Shown here: one piece after another, positions 46,626-56,912 of the stretch | Position numbering within the stretch: position 1 is the first letter of the stretch | How the letters are laid out: every line of letters starts with the position of its first letter | Assembly (NCBI RefSeq): GCF_904831005.1 | Contig: NZ_LR882982.1 | Location: 1,178,001-1,242,000 of the forward strand | Reading direction: 5' to 3' | DNA: 64,000 nt | Source of the DNA: Microbacterium hydrocarbonoxydans | GTDB lineage: Bacteria > Actinomycetota > Actinomycetes > Actinomycetales > Microbacteriaceae | The notes under the pieces: generated by a model | Database searches by the model: none | What the model saw: only the letters and a program-made list of their open reading frames with translations | What the model was told of the DNA's origin: nothing | Made by a program: the position numbers and the translations under genes

Positions 46626-47282
46626 ATGGAAACAAGCATCGTTGGCGTCGGAGTGGGTATCACCGATCGCTTCCGAACCGTTGTCGAGGAGAAGATCGCC
46701 AGGGTCCAGACATTCGCGTCTCGAGCGCAACGTCTCGACGTGAAGGTCACGCATCGGGTGTACCGGAACGGCAGGGTGCCCGATGAGACCGTCGAGCTCA
46801 CACTGATCGGCAAAGGGCCGGTGGTCAGAGCGGAAGCCACGGACGGCGACAAGTTCGTGGCCCTCGACCTTGCGGTCGACAAGATGTCCGAGCAGCTGAG
46901 ACGCGCCAAGGAGAAGCGTGTCGACGGGCGCCAGCATCCTCGTGGCGCACACTTCGAGAAGGGCAGCGGTGCCATCGAGGGCATCGATGTCGAGCCCGCG
47001 TCGGCTGATGTCCTGCACGCGGTGGCCACAGGAAGCGTGCCGGTGCAGAACGACGAGGAAGAGGCCTACTCGCCCGTCGTGATCCGCACCAAGAGCTTCG
47101 ATGCGGAGTGGATGACCGTCGAAGAGGCGGTCGACCGGATGGAGCTCGTCGGGCACGACTTCTTCCTGTTCGTCGATGTCCGCTCCGATCACCCCAGCGT
47201 CGTCTATCGGCGCAAGGGATGGGACTACGGCGTCATCGCCCTGAGCACGCAGGCCCCGCCCGCGGAGGCACTCGCCTCCTGA
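46626..47282 (+). CDS. hpf: Ribosome hibernation-promoting factor, long form
   Basis: 218 residues. The N-terminal 105 residues form the ribosome-binding S30AE domain (SIVGVGVGITDRFRTVVEEK, LDLAVDKMSEQLRRAKEK); after a variable linker the C-terminal 55 residues form the dimerisation domain (IRTKSFDAEWMTVEEAVDRM, HDFFLFVDV). Long HPF pairs two 70S ribosomes into inactive 100S particles under stress or hypoxia. The ATG at 46626 has AAGGAGG. A perfect 14-base-pair terminator follows. Confidence 0.97.
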   Translation: METSIVGVGVGITDRFRTVVEEKIARVQTFASRAQRLDVKVTHRVYRNGRVPDETVELTLIGKGPVVRAEATDGDKFVALDLAVDKMSEQLRRAKEKRVDGRQHPRGAHFEKGSGAIEGIDVEPASADVLHAVATGSVPVQNDEEEAYSPVVIRTKSFDAEWMTVEEAVDRMELVGHDFFLFVDVRSDHPSVVYRRKGWDYGVIALSTQAPPAEALAS

Positions 47283-47297
47283 CATCAGGAGCAGACG

Positions 47298-47329
47298 AAC
47301 GGCCCGGCCCCTGAGGGGGCCGGGCCGTT
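47298..47329 (+). terminator. Rho-independent terminator after hpf
   Basis: AACGGCCCGGCCCC pairs perfectly with GGGGCCGGGCCGTT across the loop TGAG: 14 base pairs. The following T run is short. It can act on both strands and so also end the leftward coiled-coil gene. Confidence 0.85.
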
Positions 47330-47348
47330 GGCGTGCGGGGTGTTGCTC

Positions 47349-48689
47349 TCAGTCGAACATCCCGTCGAGAAGGCTGCCGATCACAAGGCCTCCGAGGATG
47401 CCCGAGGCGATGTCGCCACCGCCGCCTCCGCGGCGACCGCCGCCCCATCCGCCGCCACCCCATCCGTTGCCGCCGCCGCCCCAGCCATCGTCCTGCGGGC
47501 GGGAGGAGTCGATGTCGCGCTGCGCCAGCTGCAGGGCTTCCGAGGCGAGGTGAGCCACGCGTCGCGCGCTGACGAGCGCCTGCTCGCGGGTGTCCTCCGC
47601 CGGGAGCAGGTCCGGCAGGTCCACCCGAAGGCGTTCCGCCTCAGCCAGACGCGTCCTCGCATCCGCGCCGATCCAGCCGCGATGCCCGGCGATCAGACCG
47701 CGCGCGACGCCGAGCTGTCGATCGGCGTCGTCGATCGCGTGCTGGACCTGCTGGACGCTGGGGAGAGGGTTCTCGGCACGGTGCCGCGCCTTCGCGATCG
47801 CATCGTCGAGCGCGCTGTTCGCCGTGCGCAGCTGGGAGAGTTCCGCGAACGGATCCCCAGGCGTCCCCGCCGGCGTCAGCGCATCGAGCGCCTGCTGCAG
47901 GGCCGCCACCGCCGAGGTGACTGCCGGAGTCTGCGGCGCCGTCCTCGCCGCGACGAGGTCGCTGCGAGAGTCCGCGACGACCTCGGCCAGCGTCGATTCG
48001 GCGCGGAGGGACTCGATCTCGAAGTCCTCGACGGCATCGAGCAGAGACGATGCGCGCCGCGTCGCTTCGGTCGCGGTCTCGAGGGCGAGGTTGGCCTCTT
48101 CGTTCTGCTTCGCTGCGCGGCGGCGTTCCGACACGTCGGCTCCGTGCGTCGCGAACGCGATGAGCTGCTCGGCCTCGGCGGCGCTCGCCGTGATCTGGTG
48201 CATCGCCGAATCCGAGTACCGTTCGGACAGTCGCGCCACGGTCTCGTTGGTGTGCGGGATGCGCTCGCTCAGCGCGGCAGCCTCGGCCCGCACCTGCGCG
48301 ATGATCTCGGGGGCGCGGCGCACCTTCGCGATCGACTCGGCGAGTTCGGACGTCTTCTCGTCGAGCAGATCCTGTGCCCACTCGCAGAGCTGGGCGATGC
48401 GTGCATTCCTCGTGCGGAGCTCTTCCGGCGTGTCCGGGATCTCGTCGTGGTTGAGCTGGTGCAGCTGGAAGGCTTCACGCAGATGCGTGCGCACGGCGCT
48501 GAGAGCCTGTCGCAGGTCTCCGGTGAGCGATTCGCCCAACTCGGCCTCCGCGAACGCGAGTTCGTCGGACGTCGACCGGATCCTTTCGTCTGCGGCGACC
48601 AGGGACTGCTCCGCTCGGCGTGCCAGATCGGCGTCCTGCGCCGCCAGTGCTTCCTGCTCGCGCTTGCGTCTGCCCCATATTCCTGCCAT
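47349..48689 (-). CDS. Coiled-coil protein with Gly/Trp-rich tail, unknown function
   Basis: 446 residues. Residues 5-385 are almost entirely helical with heptad-like patterning (RRAEQSLVAADERIRST, ESIAKVRRAPEIIAQVRAEA) and no Pro breaks in long runs. The last 50 residues are WGGGGNGWGGGGWGGG followed by a short hydrophobic ASGILGGLVIGSLL. This end is like that of TPM-domain (YgcG-type) membrane proteins, but no TPM domain or signal peptide is present. A cytoplasmic scaffold attached to the membrane by its tail is possible. TAGGAT lies six bases before the ATG. Confidence 0.75.
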   Translation of the reverse strand: MAGIWGRRKREQEALAAQDADLARRAEQSLVAADERIRSTSDELAFAEAELGESLTGDLRQALSAVRTHLREAFQLHQLNHDEIPDTPEELRTRNARIAQLCEWAQDLLDEKTSELAESIAKVRRAPEIIAQVRAEAAALSERIPHTNETVARLSERYSDSAMHQITASAAEAEQLIAFATHGADVSERRRAAKQNEEANLALETATEATRRASSLLDAVEDFEIESLRAESTLAEVVADSRSDLVAARTAPQTPAVTSAVAALQQALDALTPAGTPGDPFAELSQLRTANSALDDAIAKARHRAENPLPSVQQVQHAIDDADRQLGVARGLIAGHRGWIGADARTRLAEAERLRVDLPDLLPAEDTREQALVSARRVAHLASEALQLAQRDIDSSRPQDDGWGGGGNGWGGGGWGGGRRGGGGGDIASGILGGLVIGSLLDGMFD

Positions 48690-48695
48690 AGGTCG

Positions 48696-48701
48696 ATCCT
48701 A
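48696..48701 (-). promoter_or_regulatory. -10 box of the coiled-coil gene, predicted leaderless
   Basis: TAGGAT on the minus strand, six bases before the ATG at 48689. Confidence 0.55.
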
Positions 48702-48750
48702 GTTTCCCGCGAGCGGCCCCTGGCTGTGCATCCGCTCCAGGCGAACGGGA

Positions 48751-49353
48751 TCAGGCGAATGCTGTGTTCGCGGCGCCGGTGGGGCGCCCGCGCTTGGGGC
48801 GATCGACCGTGAGCTCGAGCGTGAGCGCATGCTGCGGATGCTCCGCGAGCCGGGCCTCGACATGGTCGAGCCAGCGCAGTTCGGCATCGGTGGTGAGGAC
48901 CATCGAGTCCACCACCAGCGACCAGGCGAGACCCTCAGGGCTGCTGTCGTCACGCGAGGCGCGCATCCGGCGCAGTGACGCGAGATGCTCCAGGGACGCG
49001 CCGCGCTGTGTGGCGATGACCGCGGCGGCATCCGAGCCGGGAAGAGTCGCAGCGATCGCCACCTTGATGGCGAGCTCGTCACGCGTGGCCTGGCCCCGTG
49101 TCACCGGAGACGACATCCATCGCTCTGCCTCCAGACGACCGTCGTCGGTGATCTCCCAATAGACGTGGCCCTGTGCGTCGGCCGCACCGCGAGCGACGAG
49201 GCCGTCGCGTTCGAGTCGCTCGAGTGTGTTGTAGATCTGCCCGACATTCAGCGGCCAGACCGATCCGGTGCGGCGGTCGAACTCGTGGCGCAGCTGATAT
49301 CCGTAGCACGGACCCTGCGCGAGGATGGAGAGCAGACTCTGACGCACTGACAT
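48751..49353 (-). CDS. PadR-family transcriptional regulator
   Basis: 200 residues. The winged helix is at 1-85 (LLSILAQGPCYGYQLRHEFD, VGQIYNTLERLERDGLV), followed by the C-terminal helical dimerisation part. PadR proteins are usually repressors that control a neighbouring transporter or detoxification gene and themselves. Here no such target is adjacent: a coiled-coil gene is downstream and secA is divergent. AGGAGG precedes the ATG, and an AT-rich tract in the promoter is the probable operator. Confidence 0.92.
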   Translation of the reverse strand: MSVRQSLLSILAQGPCYGYQLRHEFDRRTGSVWPLNVGQIYNTLERLERDGLVARGAADAQGHVYWEITDDGRLEAERWMSSPVTRGQATRDELAIKVAIAATLPGSDAAAVIATQRGASLEHLASLRRMRASRDDSSPEGLAWSLVVDSMVLTTDAELRWLDHVEARLAEHPQHALTLELTVDRPKRGRPTGAANTAFA

Positions 49354-49376
49354 GTCGACCTCCTGTGTCGACGATC

Positions 49377-49388
49377 AATATATACATA
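49377..49388. promoter_or_regulatory. AT-rich promoter/operator candidate of the padR gene
   Basis: AATATATACATA is twelve bases without G or internal GC pairs in a high-GC region, 24 bases upstream of the padR ATG. It could serve as -10 region and autoregulatory PadR site; the symmetry is imperfect. Confidence 0.45.
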
Positions 49389-49516
49389 CCGGGAAAACTT
49401 CGCCGTGAGCGCCATGCAGGCGACGTGCAGGTCACGGCCCGGTAACATGACAAGGTATGCCTGGTGCGCGCCCGAACGGTGGCGCTGCCGGAACCATCGA
49501 CAGGGAGATGACATCT

Positions 49517-52327
<2,811 letters not shown>

Positions 52328-52343
52328 CGACTGCGCGTACGGG

Positions 52344-52376
52344 AAGAGGGGCTGATCCGCAGGATCAGCCCCTCTT
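52344..52376 (+). terminator. Rho-independent terminator after secA
   Basis: AAGAGGGGCTGATCC pairs perfectly with GGATCAGCCCCTCTT around the loop GCA: 15 base pairs, 17 bases after the stop codon. Confidence 0.88.
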
Positions 52377-52386
52377 TCGGTCATTG

Positions 52387-52392
52387 TAGGCT
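52387..52392 (+). promoter_or_regulatory. -10 box of the aminotransferase gene, predicted leaderless
   Basis: TAGGCT, six bases before the ATG at 52399 and just after the secA terminator. Confidence 0.55.
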
Positions 52393-52398
52393 TGCTCA

Positions 52399-53625
52399 AT
52401 GACACCAACGCGCCACTTCGACCAGTCGTCGAAGCTCAAGAACGTCCTGTACGAGATCCGTGGAAACACACTCGTCGAGGCGGCGCGGCTCGAGGCCGAG
52501 GGGCATCGGATCCTCAAGCTCAACACGGGCAACCCCGCGATCTTCGGATTCGAGGCTCCGCATCAGATCGTCCACGACATGCTCGCAGCGCTCCCCACGG
52601 CACACGGCTACAGCGACAGCAAGGGCATCGTCTCCGCTCGCCGCGCGGTGGTCAGCCGGTACGAGGAGATCGAGGGATTCCCGCGATTCGACCCGGAGGA
52701 CGTGTTCCTCGGCAACGGCGTCTCCGAACTCATCACCATGACGATGCAGGCGCTGCTCGACGAGGGGGACGAGGTGCTCATTCCCGCGCCGGACTATCCG
52801 CTCTGGACGGCGATGACGAGTCTGGCCGACGGCACTCCCGTGCACTACCTCTGCGACGAGGACAACGGCTGGCAGCCCGATCTCGAGGACATCCGCTCGA
52901 AGATCACCCCGCGCACGAAGGCGCTCGTGATCATCAACCCCAACAATCCGACCGGGGTCGTGTACTCGCGCGAGGTGCTCGCGGGCATGGTGCAGATCGC
53001 GCGGGAGCACGAGCTCCTTCTGCTCTCCGACGAGATCTACGACCGCATCCTGTTCGATGGCGCGACCCACATCCCGACGGCGACGCTGGCACCCGACCTG
53101 CTCTGCCTCACCTTCAACGGCCTGTCGAAGACGTACAGAGTCGCGGGCTACCGTTCCGGCTGGCTCGTGATCACCGGCCCTCAGTCTCACGCCAAGGGCT
53201 TCCTCGAGGGCATAAACCTGCTCGCATCGACGCGGCTCTGCCCCAATGTCCCCGCCCAGCACGCCGTGCAGGCAGCCCTGGGGGGAGTGCAGTCCATCGA
53301 CGCGTTGATCGGTCCCTCCGGGAGGCTGCACGAGCAGCGGGACGTGGCCTGGGAAGGGCTGGAGTCGATTCCCGGGGTCTCGTGCGTCAAGCCGATGGGG
53401 GCGCTCTACGCCTTCCCCCGACTCGACCCGAACGTGCACGAGATCCGCGACGATGCGAAGCTCGTCTACGATCTCTTGGTGTCCGAGCACATCCTGCTCG
53501 TGCAGGGAACGGGATTCAACTGGCCCGCGCCGGATCACCTGCGACTCGTCACCCTCCCGGAGCCGCGCGTCCTCGCCGAGGCCGTCGAGCGCCTCGGGAA
53601 CTTCCTCTCGAGCTACCGGCAATAG
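52399..53625 (+). CDS. Pyridoxal-phosphate aminotransferase, class I (AlaA/AspC-like)
   Basis: 408 residues, fold type I. FLGNGVSELITMTMQALL binds the cofactor phosphate region, NPNNPTGVVYS and LLSDEIYDRILFDG carry the Asn and Asp-x-x-Tyr, and FNGLSKTYRVAGYRSGW has the Schiff-base Lys. It resembles the glutamate-pyruvate type enzymes AlaA and Rv0337c. The substrate pair is not decided by sequence alone. The last 77 bases overlap the tail of the convergent CpaE-like gene. Confidence 0.9.
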   Translation: MTPTRHFDQSSKLKNVLYEIRGNTLVEAARLEAEGHRILKLNTGNPAIFGFEAPHQIVHDMLAALPTAHGYSDSKGIVSARRAVVSRYEEIEGFPRFDPEDVFLGNGVSELITMTMQALLDEGDEVLIPAPDYPLWTAMTSLADGTPVHYLCDEDNGWQPDLEDIRSKITPRTKALVIINPNNPTGVVYSREVLAGMVQIAREHELLLLSDEIYDRILFDGATHIPTATLAPDLLCLTFNGLSKTYRVAGYRSGWLVITGPQSHAKGFLEGINLLASTRLCPNVPAQHAVQAALGGVQSIDALIGPSGRLHEQRDVAWEGLESIPGVSCVKPMGALYAFPRLDPNVHEIRDDAKLVYDLLVSEHILLVQGTGFNWPAPDHLRLVTLPEPRVLAEAVERLGNFLSSYRQ

Positions 53626-54787
53626 CGTCCGGCGGTGCCGGGATGCCTTCTCGGGAGAGGGCCCGCACAGCGGCGACGAATGACGAGCGCGGCGTGACGT
53701 CGGTCATCGGGCGAGCGTGAAGCAGCGAGGCGTCGGCGGCGCGCAGGTCGAACGGCAGGAAAGACACGTCGGTGATGCCCGCGAACCGTTCGAGGGTACG
53801 CCTGATCTGCCCCCGCGCGTCCAAGCCGAGCGGTCCCGGACGTAGACGGTTCACCACGACGCGGATCGGGGTCGGAGCCGTCAGTCTCCGCAGTTCCGCG
53901 TGATCGCGGAGGAAGCGACTGATGCCCAGAGGGTCGGCGGAGGCGAGAGCCACGATCTCGTCAGCCTCCGCCAGCGCGGCCGACGTCGCCGCGTGACGCC
54001 GAGGACCGGCCAGATCGTACGTGGCCTCGTCATCGGCGTCGAAGGCGCTCGACACGTCGACGATCGTCTCTTCAGCCCAGGTCCGGCAGACGCGGAGCGC
54101 TGCCTGAAGGCGGCTTGCCGAGAGCTCCGGCCATCGGCTGGGCCGGTTGATCCCGCCGAGCACCTCGATCTGTCCCGCACCGGTTTCGAGCCTGGTGGCG
54201 AGACGCGACAGCTCCACACCGTCGAGGGCCCCGAGCTCGGCTCTGCGGCAGGCGGCCGCGATGCCGGGCTCGTCGTCGCTGAGCCCGAGCAGCAGCGCCA
54301 GCGACGGCGCGACGGTGTCCGCGTCGACGAGCGCGGTCCGCCTGCCTGCCCTCGTGAGCTCGACGGCCAGCTGGATCGCCAGAGTCGATCGGCCCGGTGC
54401 TCCCGCCGGACCCCAGACGGCGACGACACGATGCGGCGAGGACTCGGGCCGCCGCGGGACGCGGGGCGACTCCGTCTCCAGGGCCATCGCCACCTCCCAC
54501 CCTGCGGCTCCCTCAGGGAGCATGCTCATGAGCCCGTAACGCCCGAGCAGCCTGCTGTCGCCATCACCGAGCGGGATGATCCGCACCCCCGCCCGATCGC
54601 ACGCCGCGACGACAGCCGGAGTCAGAACCGCGCGGGTCGACGTGACGATCGCGGCGTCCACCCCCGCAGGAAGAGGCAGCAGTGAGGTCGGCTCCACCAC
54701 TGCCGCGACGTGGATCCCCTCTATCTCGAGCTCGGCGGCGAGGGCCGAAGCCCGAGGCTCTGCGACCGCGATGACCACGCTGGTCAT
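53549..54787 (-). CDS. CpaE/MinD-like P-loop ATPase
   Basis: 412 residues. An N-terminal receiver-like region (1-110) without a clear phospho-Asp is followed by a MinD/ParA-type ATPase: GPAGAPGRSTLAIQLAVEL is a deviant Walker A whose first Lys is replaced (GAPGRST), VDADTVAPSLALLLGL is switch I, and IVVNRL-like VVVNRLRPG the base-binding motif. In Tad pilus systems CpaE positions the machine, but no TadA, TadB or TadC gene is here. It begins inside the stop of the SAF-domain gene. The Arg/Gly-rich C-terminus lies in the overlap with the aminotransferase gene. Confidence 0.82.
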   Translation of the reverse strand: MTSVVIAVAEPRASALAAELEIEGIHVAAVVEPTSLLPLPAGVDAAIVTSTRAVLTPAVVAACDRAGVRIIPLGDGDSRLLGRYGLMSMLPEGAAGWEVAMALETESPRVPRRPESSPHRVVAVWGPAGAPGRSTLAIQLAVELTRAGRRTALVDADTVAPSLALLLGLSDDEPGIAAACRRAELGALDGVELSRLATRLETGAGQIEVLGGINRPSRWPELSASRLQAALRVCRTWAEETIVDVSSAFDADDEATYDLAGPRRHAATSAALAEADEIVALASADPLGISRFLRDHAELRRLTAPTPIRVVVNRLRPGPLGLDARGQIRRTLERFAGITDVSFLPFDLRAADASLLHARPMTDVTPRSSFVAAVRALSREGIPAPPDAIAGSSRGSSRGARRPRRGRAAPGG

Positions 54788-55407
54788 CGTGCGGTCCCGA
54801 CCGGCACCACAGACAGTGCAGAACCCCCTGTGATCGCGGCGAGCACGGCTGCGACATCAGTGCGGTCGATCACCACCTCCGCGACGGCACCGTTCGATGC
54901 GAGCATGCCCTCGGACTCTGTGACGGCGGCGACGACGACGTCGGCGACGAGCAAGCGAGGCGACTCGTATGCGGTGTGGCCCTGGTCGACCGGTGGAGCG
55001 TGCCAGACCTCCACGACGTCTCCCGGGGCGAGATCGCGGGGGAGTCCCGTGCTGCTGTCGATCACGATCGTGGTCGTCTTGACCGAGTCCGCGTCGGCCG
55101 CCGCATCCCGCGGTACGAGCTCCCCCTGGGTGATCGTACGCCCGGCGACCTGCCCGGGGGAGAGATCGTGCGGTGCCAGATAGTCTCCCGTGGCTGCGCC
55201 GAGATTCACATCGACCACCTGGAAGTCCGCTGACACGAGCGCCTCACCGACGACGATGGTCCGGTTAGCCTGCAGCACCGGATCCGCGGCGGTCGACGAG
55301 GAGACGACGAGCCAGACGCCGCCTATCGATGCGGCCACGAGCACCAGTCCGATCAGGAAACGGAGATCACCCCAGAAGGCACGTCGGGAGCGGGGCATCA
55401 GGTCCAT
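54784..55407 (-). CDS. SAF-domain protein (CpaB/RcpC-like), membrane-anchored
   Basis: 207 residues: membrane helix at about 17-36, then an SAF domain (ANRTIVVGEALVSADFQVVD, VAGRTITQGELVPRD) in the extracytoplasmic part. SAF domains occur in the pilus assembly protein CpaB/RcpC and flagellar FlgA, where they bind peptidoglycan or sugar. It overlaps the CpaE-like gene by 4 bases, so the two form a minimal operon. The rest of a Tad system is absent. The start could also be the second Met, three codons on. Confidence 0.83.
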   Translation of the reverse strand: MDLMPRSRRAFWGDLRFLIGLVLVAASIGGVWLVVSSSTAADPVLQANRTIVVGEALVSADFQVVDVNLGAATGDYLAPHDLSPGQVAGRTITQGELVPRDAAADADSVKTTTIVIDSSTGLPRDLAPGDVVEVWHAPPVDQGHTAYESPRLLVADVVVAAVTESEGMLASNGAVAEVVIDRTDVAAVLAAITGGSALSVVPVGTAR

Positions 55408-55446
55408 GCCGTCATGGTCACAGAGATCGGAGGCGGACCGCGCGAG

Positions 55447-55455
55447 TTATCCACA
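55447..55455 (+). promoter_or_regulatory. DnaA-box-like nonamer
   Basis: TTATCCACA, identical to the strong E. coli DnaA box, in the gap between the divergent SAF-domain and excisionase-like genes. The same word preceded by GAG is found again at 56414. Confidence 0.5.
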
Positions 55456-55492
55456 GCGCGCCCGTGCGCGGGGCGGTCCGCGGACGTCGGGG

Positions 55493-55498
55493 GAGAAT
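55493..55498 (+). promoter_or_regulatory. Possible -10 box of the excisionase-like gene
   Basis: GAGAAT, six bases before the ATG at 55505. GGGGGAG overlapping it could instead act as a ribosome site. Confidence 0.35.
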
Positions 55499-55504
55499 GG
55501 ACGC

Positions 55505-55783
55505 ATGTCCGACGCCTCGATGCCTGTCCAGCGCTTTCTCGCACCCGCGCAGGTCGCCGAGCTGCTGTGCATCCAGGTGGACGAGGTGATCGACCTGATC
55601 TTCGCCGGGCGGCTGCGCGGCTCGAAGCTGGGTTCACCCGCGCGATGGCGGGTCGAGGAGTCGAGCCTGACCGGTTACCTCGCCGAGCAGTCCGAGGAGG
55701 CGCGACGCATGGCACTGTGGCGGCAGGCCAACGAGGCCAGCTTCCCGGAGGTATGGGGTACGACGCACGCTCACGGCATCTGA
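55505..55783 (+). CDS. Excisionase-type helix-turn-helix protein
   Basis: 92 residues. FLAPAQVAELLCIQVDEVID and IFAGRLRGSKLG form the MerR/excisionase-type winged helix, with ARWRVEESSLTGYL as the wing; WRQANEASFPEVWG is a tail not found in phage excisionases. BldC-like regulators have the same domain. No integrase or other phage gene is near, so this is probably a chromosomal regulator of the adjacent genes. Its last 13 bases overlap the convergent neighbour. Confidence 0.85.
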   Translation: MSDASMPVQRFLAPAQVAELLCIQVDEVIDLIFAGRLRGSKLGSPARWRVEESSLTGYLAEQSEEARRMALWRQANEASFPEVWGTTHAHGI

Positions 55784-56376
55784 GCGCCCGCGGTCTGGAT
55801 CGATGCGACAGCCGCGAACGGGATGACGCGAAAGCTCTGGACCGCGCCGGCCATCCTCGCGACACCGGGATCATGGAGTGCGAGATCGAAGTGATCTGCC
55901 CCGGCCCTGTCGACCGTCCCGTGAAGATCGACGCCGTCCGTGACGATGATCCGCACAGGCACGCGTCGGCGCGCGAAGTCTCGCAGGAGGAAGCCCAGCG
56001 TCATACGCTCTCGCAACGTCGGGAGGGTGGCGTCGCCCTCGTCGAGACTCGCGAGGAGCAGGCCATGATCGACGCTCATCCCCCTGATGGCGTGCAGGGG
56101 GATGATCCGCATCGCGCGCGGCGATGAGGGCTCACCGTCCGTCACCACGGCTGCCAGCCAATCGGCTCCCAGCGATTGCAACCGGGCCCGGATCCGGTGA
56201 CCGGGCAAATCGAGCGTGGTCGCTGCCGACTCTGCGCAGAGCGCACGAAGGCGCGTGCGCAGCTCCAGTCTCGAGATGCGCAGGCGCTCTGATTCGGCGT
56301 CGAGCGCAGCCCGCTCGCTCTCCCACTCGGCGGCCAGCTGGCCCTCGAGATTCTCGAACATCCGATCCCAGTGCAC
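55771..56376 (-). CDS. Conserved hypothetical protein, helical N-part with beta domain
   Basis: 201 residues from GTG 56376. FENLEGQLAAEWESERAALD is a charged helix, probably a coiled coil; residues 70-195 look beta-rich (RIRARLQSLGADWLAAVV, VRIIVTDGVDLHGTVDRAG) with a possible small SH3- or Sm-like barrel. No family is recognised. TACGGT six bases before the GTG supports that start over an ATG at 56421. The gene is divergent from the Rv3235-like gene, and a DnaA-box-like site lies upstream of both. Confidence 0.75.
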   Translation of the reverse strand: MHWDRMFENLEGQLAAEWESERAALDAESERLRISRLELRTRLRALCAESAATTLDLPGHRIRARLQSLGADWLAAVVTDGEPSSPRAMRIIPLHAIRGMSVDHGLLLASLDEGDATLPTLRERMTLGFLLRDFARRRVPVRIIVTDGVDLHGTVDRAGADHFDLALHDPGVARMAGAVQSFRVIPFAAVASIQTAGAQMP

Positions 56377-56382
56377 CCGCCC

Positions 56383-56388
56383 ACCGTA
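56383..56388 (-). promoter_or_regulatory. -10 box of the hypothetical gene, predicted leaderless
   Basis: TACGGT on the minus strand, six bases before GTG 56376. Confidence 0.5.
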
Positions 56389-56413
56389 GGCCACCTCCCT
56401 CGCGGCGTACGAG

Positions 56414-56422
56414 TTATCCACA
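56414..56422 (+). promoter_or_regulatory. DnaA-box-like nonamer, second copy
   Basis: TTATCCACA with the same GAG prefix as at 55447, 967 bases downstream, in the gap between two divergent genes. Confidence 0.5.
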
Positions 56423-56501
56423 TTCCTTCCCGGAACCGCCGAAACGGCCTACGACCGGCTGCTCTACTGGGCGCTGTCCACCCCGATCGAGAGTGCCGCC
56501 G

Positions 56502-56888
56502 ATGACGCTTCATGAGTATTTCGCACCGCAGCCGACGCCCCGGGCCGAGCTCCCGGATCCGCATCCGCTGCTGCGAAGTCTCACCCAAGGCGTGCTCGAG
56601 GTCCTCGCGGGGGTACGAGAAGTCGACCAGCTCGCTCGGTGGTTCAGCGAAGATGCGTACCGCAGTCTTGTGACGAGAGCGAATCTGTCGGCGAGGGCGC
56701 GCAGCGCGAGGGGGGTCTCGCCTGCGCGCCCGACTTTCACGGTCCTCTCGATCCGGGTCACCGAGCCGGTCGACGGCAAGGTCGAGGCCGTCGTGATCGT
56801 CGCGGGACCGGGACGCACCCGCGCCGTCGCCATCCGACTCGAGGGTCTCGACCGTCGCTGGCGTGCCACGTCGCTGGCGATTCTGTGA
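56502..56888 (+). CDS. Rv3235 family protein
   Basis: 128 residues. LLRSLTQGVLEVLAGVREVD and LARWFSEDAYRSLVTRANL form a helical first half, and FTVLSIRVTEPVDGKVEAVV with AVAIRLEGLDRRWRATSL a beta-rich second half, the pattern of the Rv3235 family. Members lie near secA in actinobacteria, as here. The function is unknown. GAGAG precedes the ATG at moderate distance. It runs in the same direction as pdtaS, which starts 25 bases later. Confidence 0.83.
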   Translation: MTLHEYFAPQPTPRAELPDPHPLLRSLTQGVLEVLAGVREVDQLARWFSEDAYRSLVTRANLSARARSARGVSPARPTFTVLSIRVTEPVDGKVEAVVIVAGPGRTRAVAIRLEGLDRRWRATSLAIL

Positions 56889-56900
56889 GCGGAGTCGTTC

Positions 56901-56906
56901 TAGGCT
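56901..56906 (+). promoter_or_regulatory. -10 box of pdtaS, predicted leaderless
   Basis: TAGGCT, six bases before GTG 56913. Confidence 0.55.
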
Positions 56907-56912
56907 GGTGGG

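Noticed and set aside
49457..49516. Upstream ATG for SecA after a TAACAT box
   Set aside because: It would add 20 residues not typical of SecA; GTG 49517 has AGGGAG. Kept only as an alternative in the secA entry.
55505..55783. Prophage or integrated element suggested by the excisionase-like protein
   Set aside because: No integrase, attachment repeat, tRNA or phage gene around it; excisionase-type domains are common in chromosomal regulators.
55447..56422. Origin of replication suggested by two DnaA boxes
   Set aside because: Only two boxes, almost 1 kb apart, no AT-rich unwinding region and no dnaA, dnaN or parAB nearby.
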